A stretch of DNA of 64,000 nucleotides from Parasponia andersonii. Its lineage: Eukaryota > Streptophyta > Magnoliopsida > Rosales > Cannabaceae. The notes under the pieces were generated by a model, which was not told the origin of the DNA, searched no databases, and saw only the letters and a list, made by a program, of their open reading frames with translations. The stretch is taken from NCBI GenBank assembly GCA_002914805.1, contig JXTB01000515.1, positions 146,134 through 210,133 on the forward strand, in the 5' to 3' direction. Both the position numbers and the translations under genes were made by a program. This document shows, piece by piece, positions 1 to 12,105 of the stretch (positions within the stretch are counted from its first letter, which is position 1; every line of letters starts with the position of its first letter).

Positions 1-216
1 TTAAACCCGTCTAAGGAGAGCTTGGGATTTAAGAGGTCTGTTTGTGACCCCCTCCTCACCTGGAAGCCTTTTTTAGTTGTACATTATTTAAATCTTAGAA
101 AAAAAATACAACATTTTCTTCAATGGTTTGTCTAAATTTCTTAAGTATTACATTTGGAATAATTAGAAATTTCCTTTTAGTACACTAATTAACAATAAGT
201 ATGTGTTAGGGAGTAA
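1..216. other. No recognisable gene; AT-rich leader of a retroelement remnant
   Basis: I see no coding potential or terminal repeat here. The stretch directly precedes a gag-like reading frame at 217 and may be the leader or LTR tail of that element, but no LTR partner lies in the window. Confidence 0.3.
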
Positions 217-1040
217 AATGGATGCCCCAATGATCGATGTCCTGATAGACTAGGAGATCAGTCAAGTAGAACTTTATGGAGCTGCGATAGTGGTTTCCTT
301 TAGAGCAGGATAACCATCATATTATAATCGAGAATCTAAACCTGGAGCATTGGGAGATTGGCTTCACAAAATAGAGCAAATGGTGCGGGAATGTCACATC
401 CATGAATACGAATGTACCATTCTTGCTATTATACAGCTACAGAATAATGCTCGAGCTTGGTGGCAAGTATCCGGGCATTCCCCAAATAGTATAAGTTGGG
501 AGGAGTTTTGCTGTCTAATCACAACATATTTTGAGGAAATGGAACACTGCAATATGATTCAGAACTCGTTAAAGGATACATCCTAACAACCGATACGAGA
601 AACTTTGTCCTCCTCTCGACGATGGAGACTATCGGAGGGAGAGACAGCCTTCTTAGAGGAAATAAATACTTGGACACATCAATTCAACGAGGGAATAGAA
701 GAGTATAATATGAGTTTTACTCGTGAAATATTGGACTGTAGTCCTTCTATTGTACCGTCATGAGTTTTGAATGTATAATACGCACGAGGGTTACCACACT
801 CAATAATGACTCAACTTTCTCAATCATATCCCGATTTCCATACTAGAACTCTTATGGCAATGGTCGTCTTCATAGTTGAAATTTCTATAGAGGAGGGTGC
901 GATCATGATTGGATACAGAGAAAACTATGCCCACTTGATTAGGATGCAATGATAATAATTAGGAAGACTCTGAGGAAGATTCAAAAGAGGACCTAGAGAA
1001 AGACCCAAGTGAATCCTCTGATGATTATATAGGAGAATAG
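217..1040 (+). pseudogene. Ty3/gypsy gag remnant (first of two)
   Basis: A broken gag reading frame. The clearest part is 350-586, with the aromatic-rich block ARAWWQVSGH followed by SWEEFCCLITTYF, the pattern of the plant Retrotrans_gag domain (tryptophan pair, then a W-x-x-F helix). The 5' part begins at an ATG near 217 but has in-frame stops. The 3' end (about 960-1040) encodes an acidic tail rich in Glu, Asp and Ser that ends at a stop. Gag would form the virus-like particle that packages element RNA. It differs in sequence from the gag that starts at 1232, so it is probably a separate element that abuts or was invaded by the next one. No protease or RT follows in this frame. Function is inferred from domain pattern only. 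Confidence 0.5.
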
Positions 1041-1231
1041 GCAATTAGTAAAGTTAATTATAGTTGAAGCCTGTTAATGTATAAACTATATTTTTGTCAT
1101 CTTGTAAATTATGAATAAATTCATCAATAAAAGATGTGATGTGTTATAATGCTTCTTTATGTATAGTCAACATTTGGTAATTAATAATAAGTTATACTCT
1201 GGGTTAATGAATAGGAATCTATTAACATAAA

Positions 1232-2330
1232 ATGGCTAGAGGAAGGGGAAGACCAAGAGTTAATCTAATCAATGCTACTGAAGTACATGACTTAAGTAAC
1301 CTCATAGCTAACTCGCAATAATAACTCCAAGCATAAGAAGAGGAGATAAGAAACCTCCGTGAGCAACTAAGACAACAACATGATGCAAACATTGAACCCC
1401 AAGTGGATGCCGATGATTCAGTATTACAATCAGAACCTATTATACCTGATCAACGAGTGGTTCGCCAAGAACCACTATACGAACACTTTAAAAAGATGCG
1501 TCCAGTTGAGTTTGAAGGATCTACAGATCTACCGAAGAATAGTTATCATCAATTCAAACTATTTTGGACTTTATGAACCTTAATGATTAGGAGAAAGTAT
1601 TATGTGTCTCCTATGTTTTGAAGAAGGATACAAGATATTGGTGGGAGACTGTCAAAATGAGAAGAAATGTCAAGGAGATGTCGTGGAATGATTTCATCCA
1701 TAAATTCAACTAGAAATACTATAATCGTATGGTAATGCAGGCCCAGCAAAATGAATTTATCAATATCAAACAAGGGACTATAACAGTCATTGAAGCTGTA
1801 CAAAAGTTTGACCAGCTAGCACGGTTATGTCTCTATTTAGTACCCGCTAAAGAGGAACGAGTATAGAGGATGCTAGAAATGTTTCACCCTGAATTGGCAG
1901 TTGTCATTGACAATGGTGACAACCCACCAACTACTATTGTAGAATGTGTTGAAAGGGTACTCAGAGTAGAGTATCGCCTTACCCAAGCCAAGGAAGAACG
2001 ACAGAGATATTTTGAAGCAAAGAAAAACCAACGTGAAGAAACTAAACTGAATTAGAATAACAACTTAAGAGGATATGGGGCCCAATCAGGTCAGAATAAA
2101 AACTAGAGCAATAATAATAATTATAATGGAAAGAAGAGAAAAAATACCTTTTATGGTCAGAAAAATCAGAAAGGAGAGCCTCACTCACAAAAAAAAGCAA
2201 GGTTGATGTTCTGCCATGTCCCAAGTATAGGAGGAAACACCCCAGGAAGTGTTATTTTAGCTCGAACACATGTTATATTTATGGCAAGGAGGGCCATTAT
2301 GCCAAAAATTGCTATAGCAAACAAAACCAG
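1232..2330 (+). pseudogene. Chromovirus gag with damaged zinc knuckle
   Basis: Starts at ATG 1232 (MARGRGRPR) and is soon broken by stops. Recognisable blocks are RPVEFEGSTD (near 1500), a capsid-like stretch with DTRYWWETV and EMSWNDFIHKF (about 1625-1710), and the open run 1870-2055 with EMFHPELAVVIDNG. Near 2271-2314 is a CCHC-type knuckle, read as CYIYGKEGHYAKNC; its second cysteine is tyrosine, so zinc binding should be lost. Gag normally assembles the particle and binds RNA through this knuckle. At least four in-frame stops or shifts make it a pseudogene. Confidence 0.7.
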
Positions 2331-2524
2331 TTGAATCGGCCTATTATACCTAGGCTGCATAGATCTCAGAACCATAACATGCAAGTCAAACTTGAGGGAC
2401 CTCAGATTAGTCAAGGAAGACTAGAAGGTCCAGAGACTAATACACAAGTGTACGCTATCACCAAAGATAATGCGGAGGCGGGAACTTCAAACGTGGTCAC
2501 TGGTCAGCTATTTGTGCCATTCAA

Positions 2525-4457
2525 AATGCATATGTCTTGTTTGATTCTAGTGCCATATTTTGTTTTATGTCTCTTATGTTTTCTAAAAGGACAGCTCAGG
2601 GTAGTGATAGAATAATTAGAACCCTTAACATAGCTCTATCTTCAGGGGTAACCTTGACTGCAAGCCATTGGATTAGGCACATTCTGATAATTATAACTAC
2701 TAGAGAACTCTATGCCGATCTAGTCATCCTAGAAATGACAGATTATGATGTCATTCTAGGGATGGACTTTTTAGGTAGGTATAATGCTAGTATTTAATAT
2801 CGAAGTTGTAAAGTCACTTTCAAGCCTCCAGGAGCAGAAAAGTTCGCATATAACGTAGATTCAATGAAGCAACCTCAGGTGTTGATCTCAGCAATATAAG
2901 CAAGGAGAATGTTGAATAATGGGTGTTTGGGATATTTAACTAATATCTTTGACAAGAGTAAAGAAGAAAAGAAGAGACCAGAGGATATAACAATCATCAA
3001 GGAGTACATTGACGTATTTTCCAAAGATTTGCCAGGACTACCACCGAAGTGAGAAATTTTCTTTGAAATCAAATTACTACCGGGTACTGCCCCTATCTCC
3101 AAATGACCATATAGAATTGCTCCTACTGAGTTGAAAGAGCCGCAAACTTAATTGCAAAAGTTGTTAGCTAAAGGTTTCATCAGACCAAGCCACTCAGCAT
3201 GGGGCGCACTAGTAAAAGACAACACATTTAGAATGTGCGTCGACTATAGGGAACTTAAAAAAGTCACTATAAAGAACAAATATCCATTACTAAGGATAGA
3301 TGATTTGTTCGATCAACTAAAGGGAGCTACAATTTTCTTGATGATCAATCTACGATCCGGCTACCATCAATTGAGAATTAAAGAAAGTGATGTTCCAAAG
3401 TCTACTTTTTGAACCCGATATGGATATTATGAGTTCTTAGTGATGTCTTTTGAGTTGACCAATGCCCTTGTAGCATTCATGGATCTAATGAATTGAGTAT
3501 TCAAGGAATACTTGGACAAGTTTGTCATAGTCTTCATTGACGATATCTTGATATATTCAAGGTCTCAAGAAGAACATGAACATCATCTGAGGCTTGCATT
3601 GTAGAAATTGAGGGAACATCGCCTCTATGCCAAATTCTCCAAGCGCAAATTTTGGCCTAAATAAGTCCAGTTCCTAGGACATGTCATTTTCAAGAGAAGG
3701 TGTTTCAGTGGACCCCTTAAAGATAAGGGCAATCAATAATTAGTCAGCACCCAAAACTGTGACAGAAGTAAGGAGTCTTTTAGGATTAGCAGGCTATTAT
3801 CGAAGATTCATAGAAGAATTTTCAAAACTCGCTGCACCTCTCATAGACCTTACATGAAAAGGAAAGAAATATGAATTGATGGAGAAGTGTGAAGAAAGTC
3901 TTCAAGAGCTAAAGAATAGGCTTACTAGTGTACCTATCCTTACCATCCTGTCAGACGAAGGACAGTTTGACATCTTTAGTTACGCATCAGAGCTGGGACT
4001 AGGAGCAGTATTGATACAAAATGAGAAAGTCGTGGCTTATGGTTCTCGACAACTCAAGGAGCACGAGCAAAATTACCTAACCCACGATCTAGAGCTGGCT
4101 GTTGTTGTATTTTCTCTCAAGCTTTGGTGATACTATTTGTACCGGACTCAATATCGAATTTACACTGATCATAAAAGCCTTAAATACATATTTACTCAGA
4201 AAGAGTTGAACACGAGGCAGCGTAGGTGGCTAGAGTTTGCTAAGGATTATGATTGTGAAATCTTATACCATTCAGGTAAGGCAAATAAGGTCGTAAACGC
4301 ACTAAGTAGGAAAACAACTACAATTTTGATGTCAATAGAAGCCTTACATAAGCCCTTACAAGAGGACATTAATAGTGTCAATTTAGAGTTAGTAGTAGGA
4401 AAATTATCTACATTAACTCTCAAACTAAACATTTTTGGGAACATGAAGGAAACTTAG
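2525..4457 (+). pseudogene. Chromovirus pol, part 1: protease, reverse transcriptase, RNase H
   Basis: Protease: LFDSSAIF near 2540 stands where the family has D-S/T-G-A, so the catalytic glycine is replaced by serine; the downstream flap and C-terminal block VILGMDFLGRYNA (about 2750-2790) is well kept. Reverse transcriptase: CVDYRELKK and [14 protein letters not shown] (about 3235-3320), SGYHQLRI (about 3357-3380), and the active-site motif FIDD at 3533-3544. RNase H: from about 3870, with [25 protein letters not shown] and [14 protein letters not shown] (4085-4250). Stops at 3410, 3600 and 4128 and apparent indels near 3690-3720 break the frame. In the family this polyprotein copies element RNA into DNA. 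Confidence 0.8.
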
Positions 4458-4479
4458 GAGCTTGATCCAGCCTTAGTAT

Positions 4480-5851
4480 GAATTAGAGAATATATTTTGG
4501 AGGGTAGACAGTCTGAGTTCAACATCTCTCTTGATAGAATCCTCAAGTTAAATAGTAGACTGTGCATACTAAATGATGTAGAAATGAGGAATCAAATCAT
4601 TTTTAAAGCACATGAAACCCCTTATTCTATCCACTATGGTATAACCAAGATGTATAACGATCTCAAAGAGTACTTTTAGTGGAATGGAATGAAAAATGAT
4701 GTGGCAATATACGTGCAGAGGTGTTTGACTTGTCAGAAAGTCAAGACTGAACATAAGAGACCTATTGGGGAGTTACAACCAATTGAAATTTCTGAGTGAA
4801 AATGGGAGAAATTGCCATAGATTTTGTAGTTGGATTATTCAAAACACGTGAAGGATATGATGCAATATGAGTAATTATAGATCGGATGACTAAATCAGTA
4901 CATTTTCTACCAATTAAAATCACTTATTCATTGGAAAAGTTAGCTGAACTATATATAACTGAGATAGTCAAATGACATAGAATACTACGATCGATCATTT
5001 CTGACTGCGATAGTTGATTTACTTCTACTTTTTGGAGGAAAGTTTAACAAGCTTTAGGAACAAAGCTACTTTTTAGCATAACTTTCCATCCACAAACAAA
5101 TAGGTAGTCAGAATGAACCATCCAAACTCTGAAAGATATGCTCAGGGCATGTGTGATAGACTATTAAGAACCATGGAATAAGAAGCTTCTATTAATAGAA
5201 TTCTCTTATAATAACAGCTATAAGACTTCTATGAAGGCAATATTTTATGAAATGCTTTATAGAAGGAGATGTATATCCTCAATCCATTGGTATGAACCTG
5301 GGTTGAAGCGTTTATAAACCAACGACTTCATAAATGAGACCACTGAAGCAATACAAAAAATCAAGGATGGAGAATGCCCAAATTCAATAAAAAAAGCTAT
5401 GCTGAAAAGTGGAGAATACTATTGGAATTTGAAGTGGGAAACGTAAAATTTTCTTAAGATTGCACTAATGAAAGGTGTACTGAGGTTCAGGAAGAAGGGA
5501 AAATTGAGTCCAAGGTATATTGGACCATTTGAGATCCTCGAACGAGTAGGAAAAATAGCATATAGACTAGCTTTATCACCAAAGTTGGCCAATGTACACA
5601 ATGTCTTTCATATATCAATGCTAAAGAAGTATGTCCCGGACCCTTCATACGTGCTAAATCATGAACCCATCAAGATTCATAAAGGCTTAACCTATGAAGA
5701 AAAACAAGTCAAAATTTTACCGCGTGAAGAGAAAACTCTTCAAAACAAGACAATACCCTTAGTTAAGGTATTGTGGCGTAATCATAAAATCGAAGAAGCT
5801 ACATGGGAACGAGAAGAAGTGATGAAGAAAAAGTACCCACACCTATTCTAA
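4480..5851 (+). pseudogene. Chromovirus pol, part 2: integrase and chromodomain
   Basis: The integrase zinc-binding region is visible at about 4590-4740: the H-x-H part lies in AHETPYSIHYG and the C-x-x-C part in CLTCQKVK. The catalytic core (about 4800-5350) is badly broken, although IIDRMTKSVHFLPIK can still be read (about 4875-4920). The last open run, 5468-5851, holds the integrase C-terminal GPFEILERVG block, the VFHISMLKKYVPDP block, and a chromodomain ending in WRNHKIEEATWEREE. Chromodomains guide chromovirus integration toward marked heterochromatin (known for the family). The stop at 5849-5851 is the natural end of pol. Confidence 0.75.
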
Positions 5852-5872
5852 TTTTTGAGGACAAAATTTTCA

Positions 5873-6612
5873 TAAGTAGGAGAGACTGTAATGTCACAAC
5901 CTAAAATCCTAAGCTGTGACTTTTGGTAATTTTGAGAGTAAATTAATATAAATAAAGAATTTTATAAAATTCGTGAAAAACCAAGTGCTTAGATTTTCAT
6001 TTTAGTCTCCAAATCGTTAGAAATTCTATATAAAAGAAGTTCATCTTTAGTTTAGTTTACCTACAAAGAAACATCAATTAGAATTCAAGAAAAACATAGT
6101 TAATTTGTATGAAAACTTGGTTTAATAAAAACTTTAATGTTGATTAAAATTAAGTTCGCAAACCTTGAGTCGGAAGTCCAAGAATTAATTTAGAGAATTG
6201 ATCAAAATTCCAAGTACTTAAACCTTTAAAAATATGCTCCTTGGGAACTATAAGGTCCCATTTATACACCAAATCCTCAAATAGTAATAAATACATCCTC
6301 CTATATTCACTTAGCATTAACAACAAACTTGGCTAAACAGTTAAGAATGAAAAGAATTGAACAAGTTATAAGGACCAACTAAAAAGGAATAGGAATAAGA
6401 CCACAATGTAAACTAAGCGACTTGCCTTGCCATCGAGACAACTGACTCGAATGAATGATCACCTGAAAGGGAGGAAAATAGGAGGGATGAGCTCAGTAGG
6501 AAAGCTGTTACCTCATGTAAAAACTCTTTTAGTGATAGAAAGCCCCTGCATGGTCAGTTTAGTCCAAAAATACCCTTTTTGCAAAACCATATTTATGTAC
6601 TTATACATATTC
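5873..6612 (+). repeat. Polypurine tract and start of the chromovirus 3' LTR
   Basis: AAGTAGGAGAGAC (5873-5886) fits a polypurine tract, and TGTAATGTCACAACC (5887) fits the first bases of a Tekay/Del-type LTR directly after pol. The LTR 3' end is not resolved because no second LTR is present for comparison. The segment is AT-rich with no coding frame; a short TA microsatellite lies at 6639-6655, just past its end. Confidence 0.55.
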
Positions 6613-8406
6613 ATTTCCAAAGCTGATAGTCTGTATACATATATATATATATAAATATTTATCCAAAATCAATAGTCCGTCATCACATACATATATATAT
6701 ATATATATATATTTTTTTAAAAAAAGTGGGGCTTAACTAATGACCACCACTTACTACAAATTTAAAGGAAAATAATACACACACACACACACACACTCTA
6801 CAAAAGTTTGAACCCCTGACCCTCCTAAACTCACACACACATCCCTTAAGCCTTGGACCAACTGAGCTAGCCTCAGGTGGCTATATATATACATATATAG
6901 ATATATAAAAAACATGATATCGAAAAATCAATCAGTCCACAAACACATGACACAAATCTACTCATACCCATAAGTTCACCACCTCTTATCAATAGAAACT
7001 AGGGTGCTGGCACTACATGTGCCATACAACCTGTCTGACACCTAGCCTATAACTGGAGGGTACACCTGTGTGTCGCCTACCAAACTTAGTGGGGCAACCG
7101 CATTGCCTACGCCTGCCAAATGGGGAGGTAATCAGAAGAAATACCCCGTGCAGGTTCACAGATTCTCATCATCGGTGGGGCCGCAGTGCCATACTGTAAA
7201 TACCCCATGATGCTTACTTGGGACTTATGTGTGATCCTATGACACGTGTACTTTGAATTGATGTAATGATGCTCTAGTTTTTTAACAAAATGGTTAATTA
7301 GATTTTGTAAAAAAATAGATAGAATAACGACCATATTTTAACATACCCAAAAATAACCTGCACGCAGAAAAGTCTCAGAGTAATCTAATATATAAATCAT
7401 ACCATTCAATTCCATCATAGATATTTAAAAGTTATATAATCACGATTGTTCTCATATGTTCCAGAAAATAATTTTTATTCACAAATGACATAAAAGAGAG
7501 GTAACAGAATCCCTACCTCACTAGAATAGCAGTACCACGCTATTAAATTCTTGAGGTGCCGATTGGACGAACATTTGGAGGGTCAGGAATCAATTCCACG
7601 CCCTCAATCGCTCACTTTGGGAAATATCAACTTCTCAACGAAACTTTGAATCAATGAACAGACCTCCTCATTGAATTCCTAATGTCCAAAATAGCTAAGT
7701 TAGACATATAACTCGACTAATTCGAGTCTGGGCCGACACCGGACCAGTGGCACACAAAACTAAATAAAATCTAAGCCGTTAGATATTGATTTTTGTACCG
7801 GTCACCAAATATAGTCAATATATATATATCAAACTTCTCCATTTTTTGAGTACTTTCCAAAAATAACAACAAAAATGAAATCTAACGGTCAAATCAAAAA
7901 ATAAAATTCGAAACTCAAAATATCCAAAAATGACAACTTTCAAACCGGACAAAATAAGATTATGAAATATATACCTTGAGGTTCTTCTCGACGAGACAAA
8001 TCCAACGAGTCTAAGAACGCGACCTGAGATGGTCGGAATCGTCGCCGGAAATCGAAATTCCCACACGGCCATTAATGGCATTTTTCGGCGGGAGAGCTCG
8101 GCAGCTTCGCAAGACCAGCGGCGTGGGCAATAGGCAGCGTGGGGGAGCTTCACCGGTAGCTGGCCTGGTTGGACAGTTAGCGAGGTGGCGGTGACGCTCA
8201 TCCTTGCATTCATTCGGCTGAGAGAATGAGAGAAAACCGAGAGAGAGTGTGAATCAAGGAGGGGGACGAGAGGGGGGAGAGAGAGTGTAATATAAATGTA
8301 TATATATTAAAAAAAATTTAGGTCAAATGACCATTTTGCCCTTTAAAAGAATAGGTTATTACGGTAAACCCTAAGAAAGCCCTAGACTTGTAAAATTAGT
8401 TTAATA
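6613..8406. repeat. 1.8 kb direct tandem repeat, copy 1 (LTR-derived)
   Basis: Begins ATTTCCAAAGCTGATAG and ends AAAATTAGTTTAAT; the whole segment recurs immediately as copy 2 with an offset of about 1,794 bases. It holds an AC microsatellite (about 6778-6796) and a stretch whose minus strand reads like an LTR promoter and leader: AT-rich TATA-like sequence, a CT-rich leader (about 8290-8220), then an open run 8213-7815. I infer that it is part of a Ty3-type LTR in minus orientation. The open run is a property of the LTR and not a gene. Confidence 0.75.
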
Positions 8407-10213
8407 ATTTCCAAAGCTGATAGTCTGTATAAATATAAATATATATATAAAAATATATTATCCAAAATCAATAGTCCGTCATCACTACATATATATATAT
8501 ATACATATATATATTTTTTTAAAAAGTGGGGCTTAACTAATAACCACCACTTACTACAAATTTAAAGGAAAATAACACACACACACACACACACACTCTA
8601 CTAAGGTTTGAACCCCTGACCCTCCCAAACTCACATACACATCCCTTAAGCCTTGAACCAACAGAGCTAGCCTCAGTTGGCTATATATATACATATATAG
8701 ATCTATAGAAAACATGATATCGAAAAATCAATTAGTCCACAAACACATGACACAATTCTACTCATACCCATAAGTTCACTACTTCTTATCTATAGAAACC
8801 AGGGTGCTGGCACAATGTGTGCCATACAACCTACTTGACACCTAGCCCATAACCGGAGGGTACACCCGTGTGTCGCCTACCAAACTTAGAGGGGCAACCG
8901 CATTGCCTATGCCTGCCAAATGGAGAGGTAATCAAAAGAAATATCCCGCACGGGTTCACGGACTATCACCGTCAGTGGGGCCGTACCGCCACATTGTAAA
9001 AACCCTTTGATGCTAACCTGGGACTCATGTGTGATCCTATGATACGTGTATTTTGAACTGATGTAATGATGCTTTGGTCTTTTAATAAAATGGTTAATTA
9101 AATTTTGTAAAAAAATAGGTAGCATAACAACCCCATTTTAACATATCCAAAAATAACTTGTACTCAGAAAAGTCTCAGAGCAATCCAATATATAAATCAT
9201 ACCATTCAATTCCATCACAGATATTTAAAAGTTATAAAATCACGTTTGTTCTCATATGTTGCAGACAATAATTTTTATTCACAAACGACATAAAAGAGAG
9301 GTAACTGAATCCCTACCTTACTAGGATAGCAGTACCACGCTATTAAATTCTCGAGGTGCCGATTGGACGAACATTTGGAGGGTCGGGAATCAATTCCACA
9401 CCCCTCAATCGCTCACTTGGGGGAACATCAACTTCTCAACGAAGCTTTGAATCAATGAACGGACCTCTTCCTTGAATTCCTAATGTCCAAAATAGCTAAG
9501 TTAGACATATAACTCGACTAATTCGAGTCTGGGCCAACACCGGACCGGTGGCACACAAAACTAAATAAAATCTAAGCCGTTAGATATTGATTTTTGTGCC
9601 GGTCACCAAATATAGTCAATATATATTTATCAAACTTCCCCATTTTTTGAGTACTTTCCAAAAATGATAACAAAAACGAAATCTAACGGTCGAATTGAAA
9701 ACTAAAATTCGAAACTCAAAATACCTAAAAATGGCAACTTTCAAACTGGGCAAAATGAGATCGTGAAATATATACCTTTAGGTTCCTCTCGACGAGATGA
9801 ATCCAACGAGTCTAAGAACGCGACCTGAGACGGTCAGTATCATCGCCGGAAATCGAAACTCCCACACGGCCATTAATGGCATTTTTCGGCGGGGAGAGCT
9901 CAGCGGCTTTGCAAGACTAGCGGCGTGGGCAATAGGCGGTGTGGGGGAGCTTCATCGGTAGCTGGCCTGGCTGGACGGTTAGCGAGGCGGCAGCGGCGCT
10001 CCTCCTTGCGTTCCTTCAACTGAGAGAATGAGAGAGAACCGAGAGAGAGTGTGAATCGGGGAGGGGGACGAGAGGGGGAGAGAGAGAGTGTAATATATAT
10101 GTATATATATTAAAAAAAAATTCTGGTCAAATGACCATTTTGCCCTTTAAAAGAATAAATAATTATAATAAACCCTAAGAAAACCCTAGACTTGTAAAAT
10201 TAGTTTAATAATT
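8407..10213. repeat. 1.8 kb direct tandem repeat, copy 2 (LTR-derived)
   Basis: Near-complete copy of 6613-8406, same strand and head-to-tail, with scattered substitutions and small indels, including a different AC-run length (about 8576-8596). The shared right end AAAATTAGTTTAATAATT lies at about 8392-8410 and 10196-10213. The two copies are equally old-looking by eye. It could be an internal LTR duplication or two truncated LTRs side by side. Confidence 0.75.
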
Positions 10214-11904
10214 ATTAATTGTCATGATCTTTTGATATTAGTATATTCTCTTGAAGAATGAATTTATCACGATTCATTTTCTTGTCTAAATTTTATTATG
10301 TATATTTAATTTATTTGATCATAGAAACTGAATAGTTTTATAGTAATTAATTTCGTGAATATGTTGCAGTGAGATACACACAAGAAAGCCAAGTTGAACT
10401 ATGTGCTTAATTTCAAATATAAACTGTTTTATAACATATATGGCTATTGTTGTTAATAAGAAGTAAGCTTAGTTAATTATGTTAACTATTGGGTCCTAAA
10501 TTATTTGAGTTTAATAATAATTTATCTTGGCTCAATAGGTAGTAGAAAAGTTCAAATTTGAAATTATTAATATTCTTATGTATAATTATTATTGGGTTTT
10601 AATCCTTTAGCCCAATATCAGCCCAATAAGTATTATGAAAGCCCAAGCTGAAATAAGTATTTTAAGCCTAAGTAATAAGTTAAATAGTCACAAGTAGTAA
10701 ATAGTAAAAGAGGAATTAATGGCGTAGCCATTAATATATTTTAATAATATGCATATACATTCATCAATTCACTTATAAGAATGGAAAATGATGTAAAACA
10801 CTATTAACATATTTTATCTATATATTATCATCATTAAAATAAAAAAAATTTATTAATTACATTACAAAATTAAAAAAAATTAGGTAAGTTATGTAATCAT
10901 ACATTAATTATTTAAATGGTATATCCATTATATAGAGTTTTTGAATATTAAATATAAAGATGATAAGATAATGCATTATTTCTTTTAAGTGGATGATGCA
11001 TAGTTAGATTAATAAATTAATTTAATTAAATGATGAAAAGATAACAAATTTTAAAAAAAAGTTAGGTAAATGGTGATTATTATTAATATTTTTTTTGAAT
11101 TAAATTTTAATTATATTTTATGTACATAATTAGCCTATAAATAGGGCTAATATTAAAATTTAATTAAAAAAATAGGGCAATTATTTCTATAAGTATTTCT
11201 ACTATACGTAAATTATATTTTCAGAAATAGCCTATGTATTTCTATTGTACATAAATTATAATATGTTAATCATTGTGCTTTTAAGATTTTGAGTTTATTT
11301 GATTTATGAAACATTTCAAAAAAATTCAATGATTTTTGTTTAGTCGTAGTTTTAACAATTTTGTAATAAAATCTAAATTGGAAAAAAAAATGGTGATAGA
11401 AATTGTTTCTAAATTCTAAACCTTAATCCTTATTACTTATTGCGACTGGTATACTTGTGATTGTGTATTAGAAATAGCCCAACACTACACCCACTGTTCT
11501 TCACTATTTTTCAGAGAATTACAAGACTTTCTCTAAGTTTTAATAAGAGAGCAATAAGAGAATTACAGAGAGTAGATGTATAGTAAAATGATTGTAAGAT
11601 GATTAAACAATGGAACTGAGTCCTATTTATATAGGTGAGAGTGACTCAATATTTACCAATTATGAGAATGGGAAAGTACCTAACAGAAGATATAATTTCA
11701 AGTAATAATACAGAATTAGATAGTAACTAACTAGATAGATTATTTGATTTCTACTATGAAGTTTGTTTCCCTTTCTTTGTAGTCACCTATTTGAAACTTG
11801 ATTTAGTTTCCTTTTACTGTTACTTAAGGCCGTATATTCTTTATTCAAGGCAGGTCGTAATATCGATTGAGATGTTAATATGCGAAGTCGTTGACTTTTC
11901 TTTC
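10214..11904. other. AT-rich DNA; possible minus-strand LTR promoter near 11620
   Basis: No gene is seen. The sequence is very AT-rich with short homopolymers. At about 11460-11650 the minus strand carries a TATA-like CTATATAAATAGG followed by a leader with TCTCTGTAATTCTC, the look of a copia LTR promoter, but I find no paired repeat or primer-binding site. That reading is weak. Confidence 0.35.
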
Positions 11905-12105
11905 TTAGCTAACTAACGTTGATTCAAGATCACACATCAAAACCCATTTTGCTTTAGGAGAAGTGGTTTTGTGCCCATAAACAAGACCCAAATCCAAGCC
12001 AACCCGAAGCAGCTCTCTCGTGAGGTAACCCAACAAGTCTACTTCGGATTTCTCTCGTAGCCTATGCGACATTCTCATCTCTCCATCAGCATTGAAGCTC
12101 GTCAC
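11905..12105 (-). CDS. Short unidentified open frame, possibly a captured or broken exon
   Basis: A 66-codon frame starting MTSFNADGEMRMSHRLREK and ending at a stop. It has a balanced amino-acid mix and higher GC than its surroundings, unlike the AT-rich shadow frames nearby, so it may be an exon or a transduplicated gene fragment. The open frame continues upstream of the ATG for several codons. I do not recognise the family and assign no function. No splice partner, promoter or terminal repeat was identified. Confidence 0.25.
   Translation of the reverse strand: MTSFNADGEMRMSHRLREKSEVDLLGYLTRELLRVGLDLGLVYGHKTTSPKAKWVLMCDLESTLVS

Larger units (their letters stand above)
1232..6612 (+). mobile_element. 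Ty3/gypsy chromovirus, decayed, plus strand
   Basis: Domains follow the Ty3 order gag, zinc knuckle, protease, reverse transcriptase, RNase H, integrase, chromodomain, then a polypurine tract and an LTR start (TGTAATGTCACAACC at 5887). A C-terminal chromodomain directly after integrase marks a chromovirus; the arrangement and the wording of the chromodomain resemble the Tekay/Del lineage (inference). The coding region carries many stops and frameshifts, so it cannot make protein by itself. No 5' LTR is visible, so the insertion is truncated or nested on its left. The right end is uncertain because the LTR runs into the duplicated segment that starts at 6613. Confidence 0.75.

Noticed and set aside
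7815-8213. 132-codon minus-strand frame
   Set aside because: It lies in the duplicated LTR-like segment downstream of its promoter-like part and is interrupted in the second copy; better explained as LTR sequence.
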